Below are positions 1 to 15,724 of a DNA stretch of 64,000 nt, one piece after another (position 1 is the stretch's first letter; every line of letters begins with the position of its first letter). The notes under the pieces are model-generated. The model saw only the letters and a program-made list of their open reading frames with translations. It did not search any database and was not told where the DNA came from. The stretch is from Mytilus californianus (lineage: Eukaryota; Mollusca; Bivalvia; Mytilida; Mytilidae), in the NCBI RefSeq assembly GCF_021869535.1, contig NW_026262701.1, forward strand, positions 7,951,501-8,015,500. Reading direction: 5' to 3'. The position numbers and the translations under genes were made by a program.

Positions 1-694
1 GGTTTCTTTACACTGACAAGACATTTTTTTTGACAAAGAATGTAATTATGACTGTTTATCAGCAAGATTAAATAGTTTATTCATTTTCCATGCAAATGTC
101 ATTAATTGTTTTGATTTTCTGACAATGAAAAGCACAATAAAGGTAAAATGATTATGTAAGGGGACATAATTTAACTTAATGCATACATGAGAAATAGACA
201 AACAGTCAACTTAGAGATATATTCTAGTACATATATTGTCAAAAAGATTTTAGAATGATAGTTAAATGCCATCTAAAGAATCTTGTTGTGTTGCCTTCAT
301 AATCTGGAAATGCTTAAAGTAATGTAAGGCATGCTGTAAAATGTGGAATGGACTTTTAATATCATTTTTCATGATTTGGTGCTTAAACTGTTTCTTTCAG
401 TCAGATTAACTATAAATAGAGTTGGCAATCCAATAATTCCTCCTGAATCACCATGTTTGACTTCTGTGTTGATTTGAAACATCATATATTTTGATTTTGT
501 TCACTCCTTAAGTAAAAATGGTAAGATGATAAAAAAATGAAAATCTGCCAGCTGGGGTAGGGGTGTAATCTTTCATTTTTTTTTGGTAAGAAATAAGTGC
601 AGACTAGTATTCTTTATTGTAATATGTTACATAGTAAGAAGGCTATGCATCATAGGTGTCATGACTGATTTCAAGTTTGAAATGTCTTGGTTAA

Positions 695-1131
695 GGTAGC
701 ACGGTAGTATTTGCATTCCAGAATTTAGGTTGCTCTTTTGTGTACCCTACTTAAGTCAATGTATCTGAACATTATGATTGGACAAAAAATACAATATCAA
801 CTGAACATACTTTCCCAAACTTAGGGATGAATCAGGTGTAGAAAAATATGAAATAATTTTACATACAGATGAAAATGAATTTTTGAGAATTTTTTTAAAT
901 TTTGTATTCACTGCACGATAAAAGACCTAAAAGCACTAGTGGCCTTAGGTTCTTAAAGATAGCAAAAAAAGTAAACGGTCATGATACATATTCAAATTCA
1001 TTTCTGAATAGTAAAATGAAAGTACTTCAGTTAACTGTGAATGTAGAATTTTTAGCAGTGTTAGAAAGTGGTGAAAATTCTAAAAAGGCTATCATTATCC
1101 CTTATGGGCCAGGAAATACTACCGTGCCACC
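695..1131. mobile_element. TTAA-flanked MITE (piggyBac-like), first of 11 copies
   Basis: A 437-bp element inside each tandem unit. The left end reads GGTAGCACGGTAGTATTT; the reverse complement of the right end reads GGTGGCACGGTAGTATTT, an 18-bp terminal inverted repeat with one mismatch. It is flanked on both sides by TTAA (691-694 and 1132-1135), the target duplication of piggyBac-type elements. Other copies: 2365-2801, 4035-4471, 5705-6141, 7375-7811, 9045-9481, 10715-11151, 12385-12821, 14055-14491, 16954-17390 and 18624-19060. It encodes no transposase, so it would be non-autonomous. Assignment to piggyBac rests on the TTAA duplication and the precise empty site; the terminal bases are not those of the classical insect element. 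Confidence 0.85.
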
Positions 1132-4100
1132 TTAAGGGGATATACATGTTTACACTAAATCAATGAAGGATTTTTTTTTACCTATGCAATTTGTAAGTTT
1201 ATCAATAAAAAGTTGATTAAGGGCAACTATGATAAAAACAGCCCTTAAATTCCACCCCTGGGAGTGAAAATTGCTGATTCAGCAAATTTTGCCTGATCTG
1301 TGGGTAATAAAGTAAAAATTTACCTAGAAAGTAGAACTTCATTATTTTTATGTAACTTGCAATACATTTTTAATTATAAATGCTCGCTTTAACTTTTCGC
1401 AGTGTCTGACACATGTGCAACCACTGGAATTTGAGACGCGACATATTTTATTTGTCTGTACATCCTATTATTTTCACCGAAATAAATAAATTGCATAATT
1501 TCTTATTTTTTTCCACACAAGTACAGCTTTACTAGTTTTCTTTAGGTTTAATTTGTAGTTCTGTGGTAACATGACACCAGTATGAGCTTTTTTGGAACCA
1601 GCAAGTGGTTAAGGGGTCCTTACTTATTCATTTAGCCCTCATATTTGACTGAAATAGAGATAGCAATAGGGGTTTCTTTACACTGACAAGACATTTTTTT
1701 TGACAAAGAATGTAATTATGACTGTTTATCAGCAAGATTAAATAGTTTATTCATTTTCCATGCAAATGTCATTAATTGTTTTGATTTTCTGACAATGAAA
1801 AGCACAATAAAGGTAAAATGATTATGTAAGGGGACATAATTTAACTTAATGCATACATGAGAAATAGACAAACAGTCAACTTAGAGATATATTCTAGTAC
1901 ATATATTGTCAAAAAGATTTTAGAATGATAGTTAAATGCCATCTAAAGAATCTTGTTGTGTTGCCTTCATAATCTGGAAATGCTTAAAGTAATGTAAGGC
2001 ATGCTGTAAAATGTGGAATGGACTTTTAATATCATTTTTCATGATTTGGTGCTTAAACTGTTTCTTTCAGTCAGATTAACTATAAATAGAGTTGGCAATC
2101 CAATAATTCCTCCTGAATCACCATGTTTGACTTCTGTGTTGATTTGAAACATCATATATTTTGATTTTGTTCACTCCTTAAGTAAAAATGGTAAGATGAT
2201 AAAAAAATGAAAATCTGCCAGCTGGGGTAGGGGTGTAATCTTTCATTTTTTTTTGGTAAGAAATAAGTGCAGACTAGTATTCTTTATTGTAATATGTTAC
2301 ATAGTAAGAAGGCTATGCATCATAGGTGTCATGACTGATTTCAAGTTTGAAATGTCTTGGTTAAGGTAGCACGGTAGTATTTGCATTCCAGAATTTAGGT
2401 TGCTCTTTTGTGTACCCTACTTAAGTCAATGTATCTGAACATTATGATTGGACAAAAAATACAATATCAACTGAACATACTTTCCCAAACTTAGGGATGA
2501 ATCAGGTGTAGAAAAATATGAAATAATTTTACATACAGATGAAAATGAATTTTTGAGAATTTTTTTAAATTTTGTATTCACTGCACGATAAAAGACCTAA
2601 AAGCACTAGTGGCCTTAGGTTCTTAAAGATAGCAAAAAAAGTAAACGGTCATGATACATATTCAAATTCATTTCTGAATAGTAAAATGAAAGTACTTCAG
2701 TTAACTGTGAATGTAGAATTTTTAGCAGTGTTAGAAAGTGGTGAAAATTCTAAAAAGGCTATCATTATCCCTTATGGGCCAGGAAATACTACCGTGCCAC
2801 CTTAAGGGGATATACATGTTTACACTAAATCAATGAAGGATTTTTTTTTACCTATGCAATTTGTAAGTTTATCAATAAAAAGTTGATTAAGGGCAACTAT
2901 GATAAAAACAGCCCTTAAATTCCACCCCTGGGAGTGAAAATTGCTGATTCAGCAAATTTTGCCTGATCTGTGGGTAATAAAGTAAAAATTTACCTAGAAA
3001 GTAGAACTTCATTATTTTTATGTAACTTGCAATACATTTTTAATTATAAATGCTCGCTTTAACTTTTCGCAGTGTCTGACACATGTGCAACCACTGGAAT
3101 TTGAGACGCGACATATTTTATTTGTCTGTACATCCTATTATTTTCACCGAAATAAATAAATTGCATAATTTCTTATTTTTTTCCACACAAGTACAGCTTT
3201 ACTAGTTTTCTTTAGGTTTAATTTGTAGTTCTGTGGTAACATGACACCAGTATGAGCTTTTTTGGAACCAGCAAGTGGTTAAGGGGTCCTTACTTATTCA
3301 TTTAGCCCTCATATTTGACTGAAATAGAGATAGCAATAGGGGTTTCTTTACACTGACAAGACATTTTTTTTGACAAAGAATGTAATTATGACTGTTTATC
3401 AGCAAGATTAAATAGTTTATTCATTTTCCATGCAAATGTCATTAATTGTTTTGATTTTCTGACAATGAAAAGCACAATAAAGGTAAAATGATTATGTAAG
3501 GGGACATAATTTAACTTAATGCATACATGAGAAATAGACAAACAGTCAACTTAGAGATATATTCTAGTACATATATTGTCAAAAAGATTTTAGAATGATA
3601 GTTAAATGCCATCTAAAGAATCTTGTTGTGTTGCCTTCATAATCTGGAAATGCTTAAAGTAATGTAAGGCATGCTGTAAAATGTGGAATGGACTTTTAAT
3701 ATCATTTTTCATGATTTGGTGCTTAAACTGTTTCTTTCAGTCAGATTAACTATAAATAGAGTTGGCAATCCAATAATTCCTCCTGAATCACCATGTTTGA
3801 CTTCTGTGTTGATTTGAAACATCATATATTTTGATTTTGTTCACTCCTTAAGTAAAAATGGTAAGATGATAAAAAAATGAAAATCTGCCAGCTGGGGTAG
3901 GGGTGTAATCTTTCATTTTTTTTTGGTAAGAAATAAGTGCAGACTAGTATTCTTTATTGTAATATGTTACATAGTAAGAAGGCTATGCATCATAGGTGTC
4001 ATGACTGATTTCAAGTTTGAAATGTCTTGGTTAAGGTAGCACGGTAGTATTTGCATTCCAGAATTTAGGTTGCTCTTTTGTGTACCCTACTTAAGTCAAT

Positions 4101-7100
4101 GTATCTGAACATTATGATTGGACAAAAAATACAATATCAACTGAACATACTTTCCCAAACTTAGGGATGAATCAGGTGTAGAAAAATATGAAATAATTTT
4201 ACATACAGATGAAAATGAATTTTTGAGAATTTTTTTAAATTTTGTATTCACTGCACGATAAAAGACCTAAAAGCACTAGTGGCCTTAGGTTCTTAAAGAT
4301 AGCAAAAAAAGTAAACGGTCATGATACATATTCAAATTCATTTCTGAATAGTAAAATGAAAGTACTTCAGTTAACTGTGAATGTAGAATTTTTAGCAGTG
4401 TTAGAAAGTGGTGAAAATTCTAAAAAGGCTATCATTATCCCTTATGGGCCAGGAAATACTACCGTGCCACCTTAAGGGGATATACATGTTTACACTAAAT
4501 CAATGAAGGATTTTTTTTTACCTATGCAATTTGTAAGTTTATCAATAAAAAGTTGATTAAGGGCAACTATGATAAAAACAGCCCTTAAATTCCACCCCTG
4601 GGAGTGAAAATTGCTGATTCAGCAAATTTTGCCTGATCTGTGGGTAATAAAGTAAAAATTTACCTAGAAAGTAGAACTTCATTATTTTTATGTAACTTGC
4701 AATACATTTTTAATTATAAATGCTCGCTTTAACTTTTCGCAGTGTCTGACACATGTGCAACCACTGGAATTTGAGACGCGACATATTTTATTTGTCTGTA
4801 CATCCTATTATTTTCACCGAAATAAATAAATTGCATAATTTCTTATTTTTTTCCACACAAGTACAGCTTTACTAGTTTTCTTTAGGTTTAATTTGTAGTT
4901 CTGTGGTAACATGACACCAGTATGAGCTTTTTTGGAACCAGCAAGTGGTTAAGGGGTCCTTACTTATTCATTTAGCCCTCATATTTGACTGAAATAGAGA
5001 TAGCAATAGGGGTTTCTTTACACTGACAAGACATTTTTTTTGACAAAGAATGTAATTATGACTGTTTATCAGCAAGATTAAATAGTTTATTCATTTTCCA
5101 TGCAAATGTCATTAATTGTTTTGATTTTCTGACAATGAAAAGCACAATAAAGGTAAAATGATTATGTAAGGGGACATAATTTAACTTAATGCATACATGA
5201 GAAATAGACAAACAGTCAACTTAGAGATATATTCTAGTACATATATTGTCAAAAAGATTTTAGAATGATAGTTAAATGCCATCTAAAGAATCTTGTTGTG
5301 TTGCCTTCATAATCTGGAAATGCTTAAAGTAATGTAAGGCATGCTGTAAAATGTGGAATGGACTTTTAATATCATTTTTCATGATTTGGTGCTTAAACTG
5401 TTTCTTTCAGTCAGATTAACTATAAATAGAGTTGGCAATCCAATAATTCCTCCTGAATCACCATGTTTGACTTCTGTGTTGATTTGAAACATCATATATT
5501 TTGATTTTGTTCACTCCTTAAGTAAAAATGGTAAGATGATAAAAAAATGAAAATCTGCCAGCTGGGGTAGGGGTGTAATCTTTCATTTTTTTTTGGTAAG
5601 AAATAAGTGCAGACTAGTATTCTTTATTGTAATATGTTACATAGTAAGAAGGCTATGCATCATAGGTGTCATGACTGATTTCAAGTTTGAAATGTCTTGG
5701 TTAAGGTAGCACGGTAGTATTTGCATTCCAGAATTTAGGTTGCTCTTTTGTGTACCCTACTTAAGTCAATGTATCTGAACATTATGATTGGACAAAAAAT
5801 ACAATATCAACTGAACATACTTTCCCAAACTTAGGGATGAATCAGGTGTAGAAAAATATGAAATAATTTTACATACAGATGAAAATGAATTTTTGAGAAT
5901 TTTTTTAAATTTTGTATTCACTGCACGATAAAAGACCTAAAAGCACTAGTGGCCTTAGGTTCTTAAAGATAGCAAAAAAAGTAAACGGTCATGATACATA
6001 TTCAAATTCATTTCTGAATAGTAAAATGAAAGTACTTCAGTTAACTGTGAATGTAGAATTTTTAGCAGTGTTAGAAAGTGGTGAAAATTCTAAAAAGGCT
6101 ATCATTATCCCTTATGGGCCAGGAAATACTACCGTGCCACCTTAAGGGGATATACATGTTTACACTAAATCAATGAAGGATTTTTTTTTACCTATGCAAT
6201 TTGTAAGTTTATCAATAAAAAGTTGATTAAGGGCAACTATGATAAAAACAGCCCTTAAATTCCACCCCTGGGAGTGAAAATTGCTGATTCAGCAAATTTT
6301 GCCTGATCTGTGGGTAATAAAGTAAAAATTTACCTAGAAAGTAGAACTTCATTATTTTTATGTAACTTGCAATACATTTTTAATTATAAATGCTCGCTTT
6401 AACTTTTCGCAGTGTCTGACACATGTGCAACCACTGGAATTTGAGACGCGACATATTTTATTTGTCTGTACATCCTATTATTTTCACCGAAATAAATAAA
6501 TTGCATAATTTCTTATTTTTTTCCACACAAGTACAGCTTTACTAGTTTTCTTTAGGTTTAATTTGTAGTTCTGTGGTAACATGACACCAGTATGAGCTTT
6601 TTTGGAACCAGCAAGTGGTTAAGGGGTCCTTACTTATTCATTTAGCCCTCATATTTGACTGAAATAGAGATAGCAATAGGGGTTTCTTTACACTGACAAG
6701 ACATTTTTTTTGACAAAGAATGTAATTATGACTGTTTATCAGCAAGATTAAATAGTTTATTCATTTTCCATGCAAATGTCATTAATTGTTTTGATTTTCT
6801 GACAATGAAAAGCACAATAAAGGTAAAATGATTATGTAAGGGGACATAATTTAACTTAATGCATACATGAGAAATAGACAAACAGTCAACTTAGAGATAT
6901 ATTCTAGTACATATATTGTCAAAAAGATTTTAGAATGATAGTTAAATGCCATCTAAAGAATCTTGTTGTGTTGCCTTCATAATCTGGAAATGCTTAAAGT
7001 AATGTAAGGCATGCTGTAAAATGTGGAATGGACTTTTAATATCATTTTTCATGATTTGGTGCTTAAACTGTTTCTTTCAGTCAGATTAACTATAAATAGA

Positions 7101-10100
7101 GTTGGCAATCCAATAATTCCTCCTGAATCACCATGTTTGACTTCTGTGTTGATTTGAAACATCATATATTTTGATTTTGTTCACTCCTTAAGTAAAAATG
7201 GTAAGATGATAAAAAAATGAAAATCTGCCAGCTGGGGTAGGGGTGTAATCTTTCATTTTTTTTTGGTAAGAAATAAGTGCAGACTAGTATTCTTTATTGT
7301 AATATGTTACATAGTAAGAAGGCTATGCATCATAGGTGTCATGACTGATTTCAAGTTTGAAATGTCTTGGTTAAGGTAGCACGGTAGTATTTGCATTCCA
7401 GAATTTAGGTTGCTCTTTTGTGTACCCTACTTAAGTCAATGTATCTGAACATTATGATTGGACAAAAAATACAATATCAACTGAACATACTTTCCCAAAC
7501 TTAGGGATGAATCAGGTGTAGAAAAATATGAAATAATTTTACATACAGATGAAAATGAATTTTTGAGAATTTTTTTAAATTTTGTATTCACTGCACGATA
7601 AAAGACCTAAAAGCACTAGTGGCCTTAGGTTCTTAAAGATAGCAAAAAAAGTAAACGGTCATGATACATATTCAAATTCATTTCTGAATAGTAAAATGAA
7701 AGTACTTCAGTTAACTGTGAATGTAGAATTTTTAGCAGTGTTAGAAAGTGGTGAAAATTCTAAAAAGGCTATCATTATCCCTTATGGGCCAGGAAATACT
7801 ACCGTGCCACCTTAAGGGGATATACATGTTTACACTAAATCAATGAAGGATTTTTTTTTACCTATGCAATTTGTAAGTTTATCAATAAAAAGTTGATTAA
7901 GGGCAACTATGATAAAAACAGCCCTTAAATTCCACCCCTGGGAGTGAAAATTGCTGATTCAGCAAATTTTGCCTGATCTGTGGGTAATAAAGTAAAAATT
8001 TACCTAGAAAGTAGAACTTCATTATTTTTATGTAACTTGCAATACATTTTTAATTATAAATGCTCGCTTTAACTTTTCGCAGTGTCTGACACATGTGCAA
8101 CCACTGGAATTTGAGACGCGACATATTTTATTTGTCTGTACATCCTATTATTTTCACCGAAATAAATAAATTGCATAATTTCTTATTTTTTTCCACACAA
8201 GTACAGCTTTACTAGTTTTCTTTAGGTTTAATTTGTAGTTCTGTGGTAACATGACACCAGTATGAGCTTTTTTGGAACCAGCAAGTGGTTAAGGGGTCCT
8301 TACTTATTCATTTAGCCCTCATATTTGACTGAAATAGAGATAGCAATAGGGGTTTCTTTACACTGACAAGACATTTTTTTTGACAAAGAATGTAATTATG
8401 ACTGTTTATCAGCAAGATTAAATAGTTTATTCATTTTCCATGCAAATGTCATTAATTGTTTTGATTTTCTGACAATGAAAAGCACAATAAAGGTAAAATG
8501 ATTATGTAAGGGGACATAATTTAACTTAATGCATACATGAGAAATAGACAAACAGTCAACTTAGAGATATATTCTAGTACATATATTGTCAAAAAGATTT
8601 TAGAATGATAGTTAAATGCCATCTAAAGAATCTTGTTGTGTTGCCTTCATAATCTGGAAATGCTTAAAGTAATGTAAGGCATGCTGTAAAATGTGGAATG
8701 GACTTTTAATATCATTTTTCATGATTTGGTGCTTAAACTGTTTCTTTCAGTCAGATTAACTATAAATAGAGTTGGCAATCCAATAATTCCTCCTGAATCA
8801 CCATGTTTGACTTCTGTGTTGATTTGAAACATCATATATTTTGATTTTGTTCACTCCTTAAGTAAAAATGGTAAGATGATAAAAAAATGAAAATCTGCCA
8901 GCTGGGGTAGGGGTGTAATCTTTCATTTTTTTTTGGTAAGAAATAAGTGCAGACTAGTATTCTTTATTGTAATATGTTACATAGTAAGAAGGCTATGCAT
9001 CATAGGTGTCATGACTGATTTCAAGTTTGAAATGTCTTGGTTAAGGTAGCACGGTAGTATTTGCATTCCAGAATTTAGGTTGCTCTTTTGTGTACCCTAC
9101 TTAAGTCAATGTATCTGAACATTATGATTGGACAAAAAATACAATATCAACTGAACATACTTTCCCAAACTTAGGGATGAATCAGGTGTAGAAAAATATG
9201 AAATAATTTTACATACAGATGAAAATGAATTTTTGAGAATTTTTTTAAATTTTGTATTCACTGCACGATAAAAGACCTAAAAGCACTAGTGGCCTTAGGT
9301 TCTTAAAGATAGCAAAAAAAGTAAACGGTCATGATACATATTCAAATTCATTTCTGAATAGTAAAATGAAAGTACTTCAGTTAACTGTGAATGTAGAATT
9401 TTTAGCAGTGTTAGAAAGTGGTGAAAATTCTAAAAAGGCTATCATTATCCCTTATGGGCCAGGAAATACTACCGTGCCACCTTAAGGGGATATACATGTT
9501 TACACTAAATCAATGAAGGATTTTTTTTTACCTATGCAATTTGTAAGTTTATCAATAAAAAGTTGATTAAGGGCAACTATGATAAAAACAGCCCTTAAAT
9601 TCCACCCCTGGGAGTGAAAATTGCTGATTCAGCAAATTTTGCCTGATCTGTGGGTAATAAAGTAAAAATTTACCTAGAAAGTAGAACTTCATTATTTTTA
9701 TGTAACTTGCAATACATTTTTAATTATAAATGCTCGCTTTAACTTTTCGCAGTGTCTGACACATGTGCAACCACTGGAATTTGAGACGCGACATATTTTA
9801 TTTGTCTGTACATCCTATTATTTTCACCGAAATAAATAAATTGCATAATTTCTTATTTTTTTCCACACAAGTACAGCTTTACTAGTTTTCTTTAGGTTTA
9901 ATTTGTAGTTCTGTGGTAACATGACACCAGTATGAGCTTTTTTGGAACCAGCAAGTGGTTAAGGGGTCCTTACTTATTCATTTAGCCCTCATATTTGACT
10001 GAAATAGAGATAGCAATAGGGGTTTCTTTACACTGACAAGACATTTTTTTTGACAAAGAATGTAATTATGACTGTTTATCAGCAAGATTAAATAGTTTAT

Positions 10101-13100
10101 TCATTTTCCATGCAAATGTCATTAATTGTTTTGATTTTCTGACAATGAAAAGCACAATAAAGGTAAAATGATTATGTAAGGGGACATAATTTAACTTAAT
10201 GCATACATGAGAAATAGACAAACAGTCAACTTAGAGATATATTCTAGTACATATATTGTCAAAAAGATTTTAGAATGATAGTTAAATGCCATCTAAAGAA
10301 TCTTGTTGTGTTGCCTTCATAATCTGGAAATGCTTAAAGTAATGTAAGGCATGCTGTAAAATGTGGAATGGACTTTTAATATCATTTTTCATGATTTGGT
10401 GCTTAAACTGTTTCTTTCAGTCAGATTAACTATAAATAGAGTTGGCAATCCAATAATTCCTCCTGAATCACCATGTTTGACTTCTGTGTTGATTTGAAAC
10501 ATCATATATTTTGATTTTGTTCACTCCTTAAGTAAAAATGGTAAGATGATAAAAAAATGAAAATCTGCCAGCTGGGGTAGGGGTGTAATCTTTCATTTTT
10601 TTTTGGTAAGAAATAAGTGCAGACTAGTATTCTTTATTGTAATATGTTACATAGTAAGAAGGCTATGCATCATAGGTGTCATGACTGATTTCAAGTTTGA
10701 AATGTCTTGGTTAAGGTAGCACGGTAGTATTTGCATTCCAGAATTTAGGTTGCTCTTTTGTGTACCCTACTTAAGTCAATGTATCTGAACATTATGATTG
10801 GAAAAAAAATACAATATCAACTGAACATACTTTCCCAAACTTAGGGATGAATCAGGTGTAGAAAAATATGAAATAATTTTACATACAGATGAAAATGAAT
10901 TTTTGAGAATTTTTTTAAATTTTGTATTCACTGCACGATAAAAGACCTAAAAGCACTAGTGGCCTTAGGTTCTTAAAGATAGCAAAAAAAGTAAACGGTC
11001 ATGATACATATTCAAATTCATTTCTGAATAGTAAAATGAAAGTACTTCAGTTAACTGTGAATGTAGAATTTTTAGCAGTGTTAGAAAGTGGTGAAAATTC
11101 TAAAAAGGCTATCATTATCCCTTATGGGCCAGGAAATACTACCGTGCCACCTTAAGGGGATATACATGTTTACACTAAATCAATGAAGGATTTTTTTTTA
11201 CCTATGCAATTTGTAAGTTTATCAATAAAAAGTTGATTAAGGGCAACTATGATAAAAACAGCCCTTAAATTCCACCCCTGGGAGTGAAAATTGCTGATTC
11301 AGCAAATTTTGCCTGATCTGTGGGTAATAAAGTAAAAATTTACCTAGAAAGTAGAACTTCATTATTTTTATGTAACTTGCAATACATTTTTAATTATAAA
11401 TGCTCGCTTTAACTTTTCGCAGTGTCTGACACATGTGCAACCACTGGAATTTGAGACGCGACATATTTTATTTGTCTGTACATCCTATTATTTTCACCGA
11501 AATAAATAAATTGCATAATTTCTTATTTTTTTCCACACAAGTACAGCTTTACTAGTTTTCTTTAGGTTTAATTTGTAGTTCTGTGGTAACATGACACCAG
11601 TATGAGCTTTTTTGGAACCAGCAAGTGGTTAAGGGGTCCTTACTTATTCATTTAGCCCTCATATTTGACTGAAATAGAGATAGCAATAGGGGTTTCTTTA
11701 CACTGACAAGACATTTTTTTTGACAAAGAATGTAATTATGACTGTTTATCAGCAAGATTAAATAGTTTATTCATTTTCCATGCAAATGTCATTAATTGTT
11801 TTGATTTTCTGACAATGAAAAGCACAATAAAGGTAAAATGATTATGTAAGGGGACATAATTTAACTTAATGCATACATGAGAAATAGACAAACAGTCAAC
11901 TTAGAGATATATTCTAGTACATATATTGTCAAAAAGATTTTAGAATGATAGTTAAATGCCATCTAAAGAATCTTGTTGTGTTGCCTTCATAATCTGGAAA
12001 TGCTTAAAGTAATGTAAGGCATGCTGTAAAATGTGGAATGGACTTTTAATATCATTTTTCATGATTTGGTGCTTAAACTGTTTCTTTCAGTCAGATTAAC
12101 TATAAATAGAGTTGGCAATCCAATAATTCCTCCTGAATCACCATGTTTGACTTCTGTGTTGATTTGAAACATCATATATTTTGATTTTGTTCACTCCTTA
12201 AGTAAAAATGGTAAGATGATAAAAAAATGAAAATCTGCCAGCTGGGGTAGGGGTGTAATCTTTCATTTTTTTTTGGTAAGAAATAAGTGCAGACTAGTAT
12301 TCTTTATTGTAATATGTTACATAGTAAGAAGGCTATGCATCATAGGTGTCATGACTGATTTCAAGTTTGAAATGTCTTGGTTAAGGTAGCACGGTAGTAT
12401 TTGCATTCCAGAATTTAGGTTGCTCTTTTGTGTACCCTACTTAAGTCAATGTATCTGAACATTATGATTGGACAAAAAATACAATATCAACTGAACATAC
12501 TTTCCCAAACTTAGGGATGAATCAGGTGTAGAAAAATATGAAATAATTTTACATACAGATGAAAATGAATTTTTGAGAATTTTTTTAAATTTTGTATTCA
12601 CTGCACGATAAAAGACCTAAAAGCACTAGTGGCCTTAGGTTCTTAAAGATAGCAAAAAAAGTAAACGGTCATGATACATATTCAAATTCATTTCTGAATA
12701 GTAAAATGAAAGTACTTCAGTTAACTGTGAATGTAGAATTTTTAGCAGTGTTAGAAAGTGGTGAAAATTCTAAAAAGGCTATCATTATCCCTTATGGGCC
12801 AGGAAATACTACCGTGCCACCTTAAGGGGATATACATGTTTACACTAAATCAATGAAGGATTTTTTTTTACCTATGCAATTTGTAAGTTTATCAATAAAA
12901 AGTTGATTAAGGGCAACTATGATAAAAACAGCCCTTAAATTCCACCCCTGGGAGTGAAAATTGCTGATTCAGCAAATTTTGCCTGATCTGTGGGTAATAA
13001 AGTAAAAATTTACCTAGAAAGTAGAACTTCATTATTTTTATGTAACTTGCAATACATTTTTAATTATAAATGCTCGCTTTAACTTTTCGCAGTGTCTGAC

Positions 13101-15720
13101 ACATGTGCAACCACTGGAATTTGAGACGCGACATATTTTATTTGTCTGTACATCCTATTATTTTCACCGAAATAAATAAATTGCATAATTTCTTATTTTT
13201 TTCCACACAAGTACAGCTTTACTAGTTTTCTTTAGGTTTAATTTGTAGTTCTGTGGTAACATGACACCAGTATGAGCTTTTTTGGAACCAGCAAGTGGTT
13301 AAGGGGTCCTTACTTATTCATTTAGCCCTCATATTTGACTGAAATAGAGATAGCAATAGGGGTTTCTTTACACTGACAAGACATTTTTTTTGACAAAGAA
13401 TGTAATTATGACTGTTTATCAGCAAGATTAAATAGTTTATTCATTTTCCATGCAAATGTCATTAATTGTTTTGATTTTCTGACAATGAAAAGCACAATAA
13501 AGGTAAAATGATTATGTAAGGGGACATAATTTAACTTAATGCATACATGAGAAATAGACAAACAGTCAACTTAGAGATATATTCTAGTACATATATTGTC
13601 AAAAAGATTTTAGAATGATAGTTAAATGCCATCTAAAGAATCTTGTTGTGTTGCCTTCATAATCTGGAAATGCTTAAAGTAATGTAAGGCATGCTGTAAA
13701 ATGTGGAATGGACTTTTAATATCATTTTTCATGATTTGGTGCTTAAACTGTTTCTTTCAGTCAGATTAACTATAAATAGAGTTGGCAATCCAATAATTCC
13801 TCCTGAATCACCATGTTTGACTTCTGTGTTGATTTGAAACATCATATATTTTGATTTTGTTCACTCCTTAAGTAAAAATGGTAAGATGATAAAAAAATGA
13901 AAATCTGCCAGCTGGGGTAGGGGTGTAATCTTTCATTTTTTTTTGGTAAGAAATAAGTGCAGACTAGTATTCTTTATTGTAATATGTTACATAGTAAGAA
14001 GGCTATGCATCATAGGTGTCATGACTGATTTCAAGTTTGAAATGTCTTGGTTAAGGTAGCACGGTAGTATTTGCATTCCAGAATTTAGGTTGCTCTTTTG
14101 TGTACCCTACTTAAGTCAATGTATCTGAACATTATGATTGGACAAAAAATACAATATCAACTGAACATACTTTCCCAAACTTAGGGATGAATCAGGTGTA
14201 GAAAAATATGAAATAATTTTACATACAGATGAAAATGAATTTTTGAGAATTTTTTTAAATTTTGTATTCACTGCACGATAAAAGACCTAAAAGCACTAGT
14301 GGCCTTAGGTTCTTAAAGATAGCAAAAAAAGTAAACGGTCATGATACATATTCAAATTCATTTCTGAATAGTAAAATGAAAGTACTTCAGTTAACTGTGA
14401 ATGTAGAATTTTTAGCAGTGTTAGAAAGTGGTGAAAATTCTAAAAAGGCTATCATTATCCCTTATGGGCCAGGAAATACTACCGTGCCACCTTAAGGGGA
14501 TATACATGTTTACACTAAATCAATGAAGGATTTTTTTTTACCTATGCAATTTGTAAGTTTATCAATAAAAAGTTGATTAAGGGCAACTATGATAAAAACA
14601 GCCCTTAAATTCCACCCCTGGGAGTGAAAATTGCTGATTCAGCAAATTTTGCCTGATCTGTGGGTAATAAAGTAAAAATTTACCTAGAAAGTAGAACTTC
14701 ATTATTTTTATGTAACTTGCAATACATTTTTAATTATAAATGCTCGCTTTAACTTTTCGCAGTGTCTGACACATGTGCAACCACTGGAATTTGAGACGCG
14801 ACATATTTTATTTGTCTGTACATCCTATTATTTTCACCGAAATAAATAAATTGCATAATTTCTTATTTTTTTCCACACAAGTACAGCTTTACTAGTTTTC
14901 TTTAGGTTTAATTTGTAGTTCTGTGGTAACATGACACCAGTATGAGCTTTTTTGGAACCAGCAAGTGGTTAAGGGGTCCTTACTTATTCATTTAGCCCTC
15001 ATATTTGACTGAAATAGAGATAGCAATAGGGGTTTCTTTACACTGACAAGACATTTTTTTTGACAAAGAATGTAATTATGACTGTTTATCAGCAAGATTA
15101 AATAGTTTATTCATTTTCCATGCAAATGTCATTAATTGTTTTGATTTTCTGACAATGAAAAGCACAATAAAGGTAAAATGATTATGTAAGGGGACATAAT
15201 TTAACTTAATGCATACATGAGAAATAGACAAACAGTCAACTTAGAGATATATTCTAGTACATATATTGTCAAAAAGATTTTAGAATGATAGTTAAATGCC
15301 ATCTAAAGAATCTTGTTGTGTTGCCTTCATAATCTGGAAATGCTTAAAGTAATGTAAGGCATGCTGTAAAATGTGGAATGGACTTTTAATATCATTTTTC
15401 ATGATTTGGTGCTTAAACTGTTTCTTTCAGTCAGATTAACTATAAATAGAGTTGGCAATCCAATAATTCCTCCTGAATCACCATGTTTGACTTCTGTGTT
15501 GATTTGAAACATCATATATTTTGATTTTGTTCACTCCTTAAGTAAAAATGGTAAGATGATAAAAAAATGAAAATCTGCCAGCTGGGGTAGGGGTGTAATC
15601 TTTCATTTTTTTTTGGTAAGAAATAAGTGCAGACTAGTATTCTTTATTGTAATATGTTACATAGTAAGAAGGCTATGCATCATAGGTGTCATGACTGATT
15701 TCAAGTTTGAAATGTCTTGG

Positions 15721-15724
15721 TTAA
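15721..15724. mobile_element. Empty TTAA site of the MITE in tandem copy 10
   Basis: In the copy starting at 15031 the unit sequence runs up to CTTGG, then a single TTAA, then GGGGATATACATG. In all other internal copies the two sides are separated by TTAA-element-TTAA. Exactly 441 bp (437-bp element plus one TTAA) are absent, with no footprint. This is either a precise excision or a unit that never received the insertion. Confidence 0.9.

Noticed and set aside
902..1135. 77-residue open frame repeated in every full tandem unit
   Set aside because: It starts at TTG, lies wholly inside the non-coding MITE, ends in the TTAA duplication and is absent from the excised copy. No domain or codon bias was seen.
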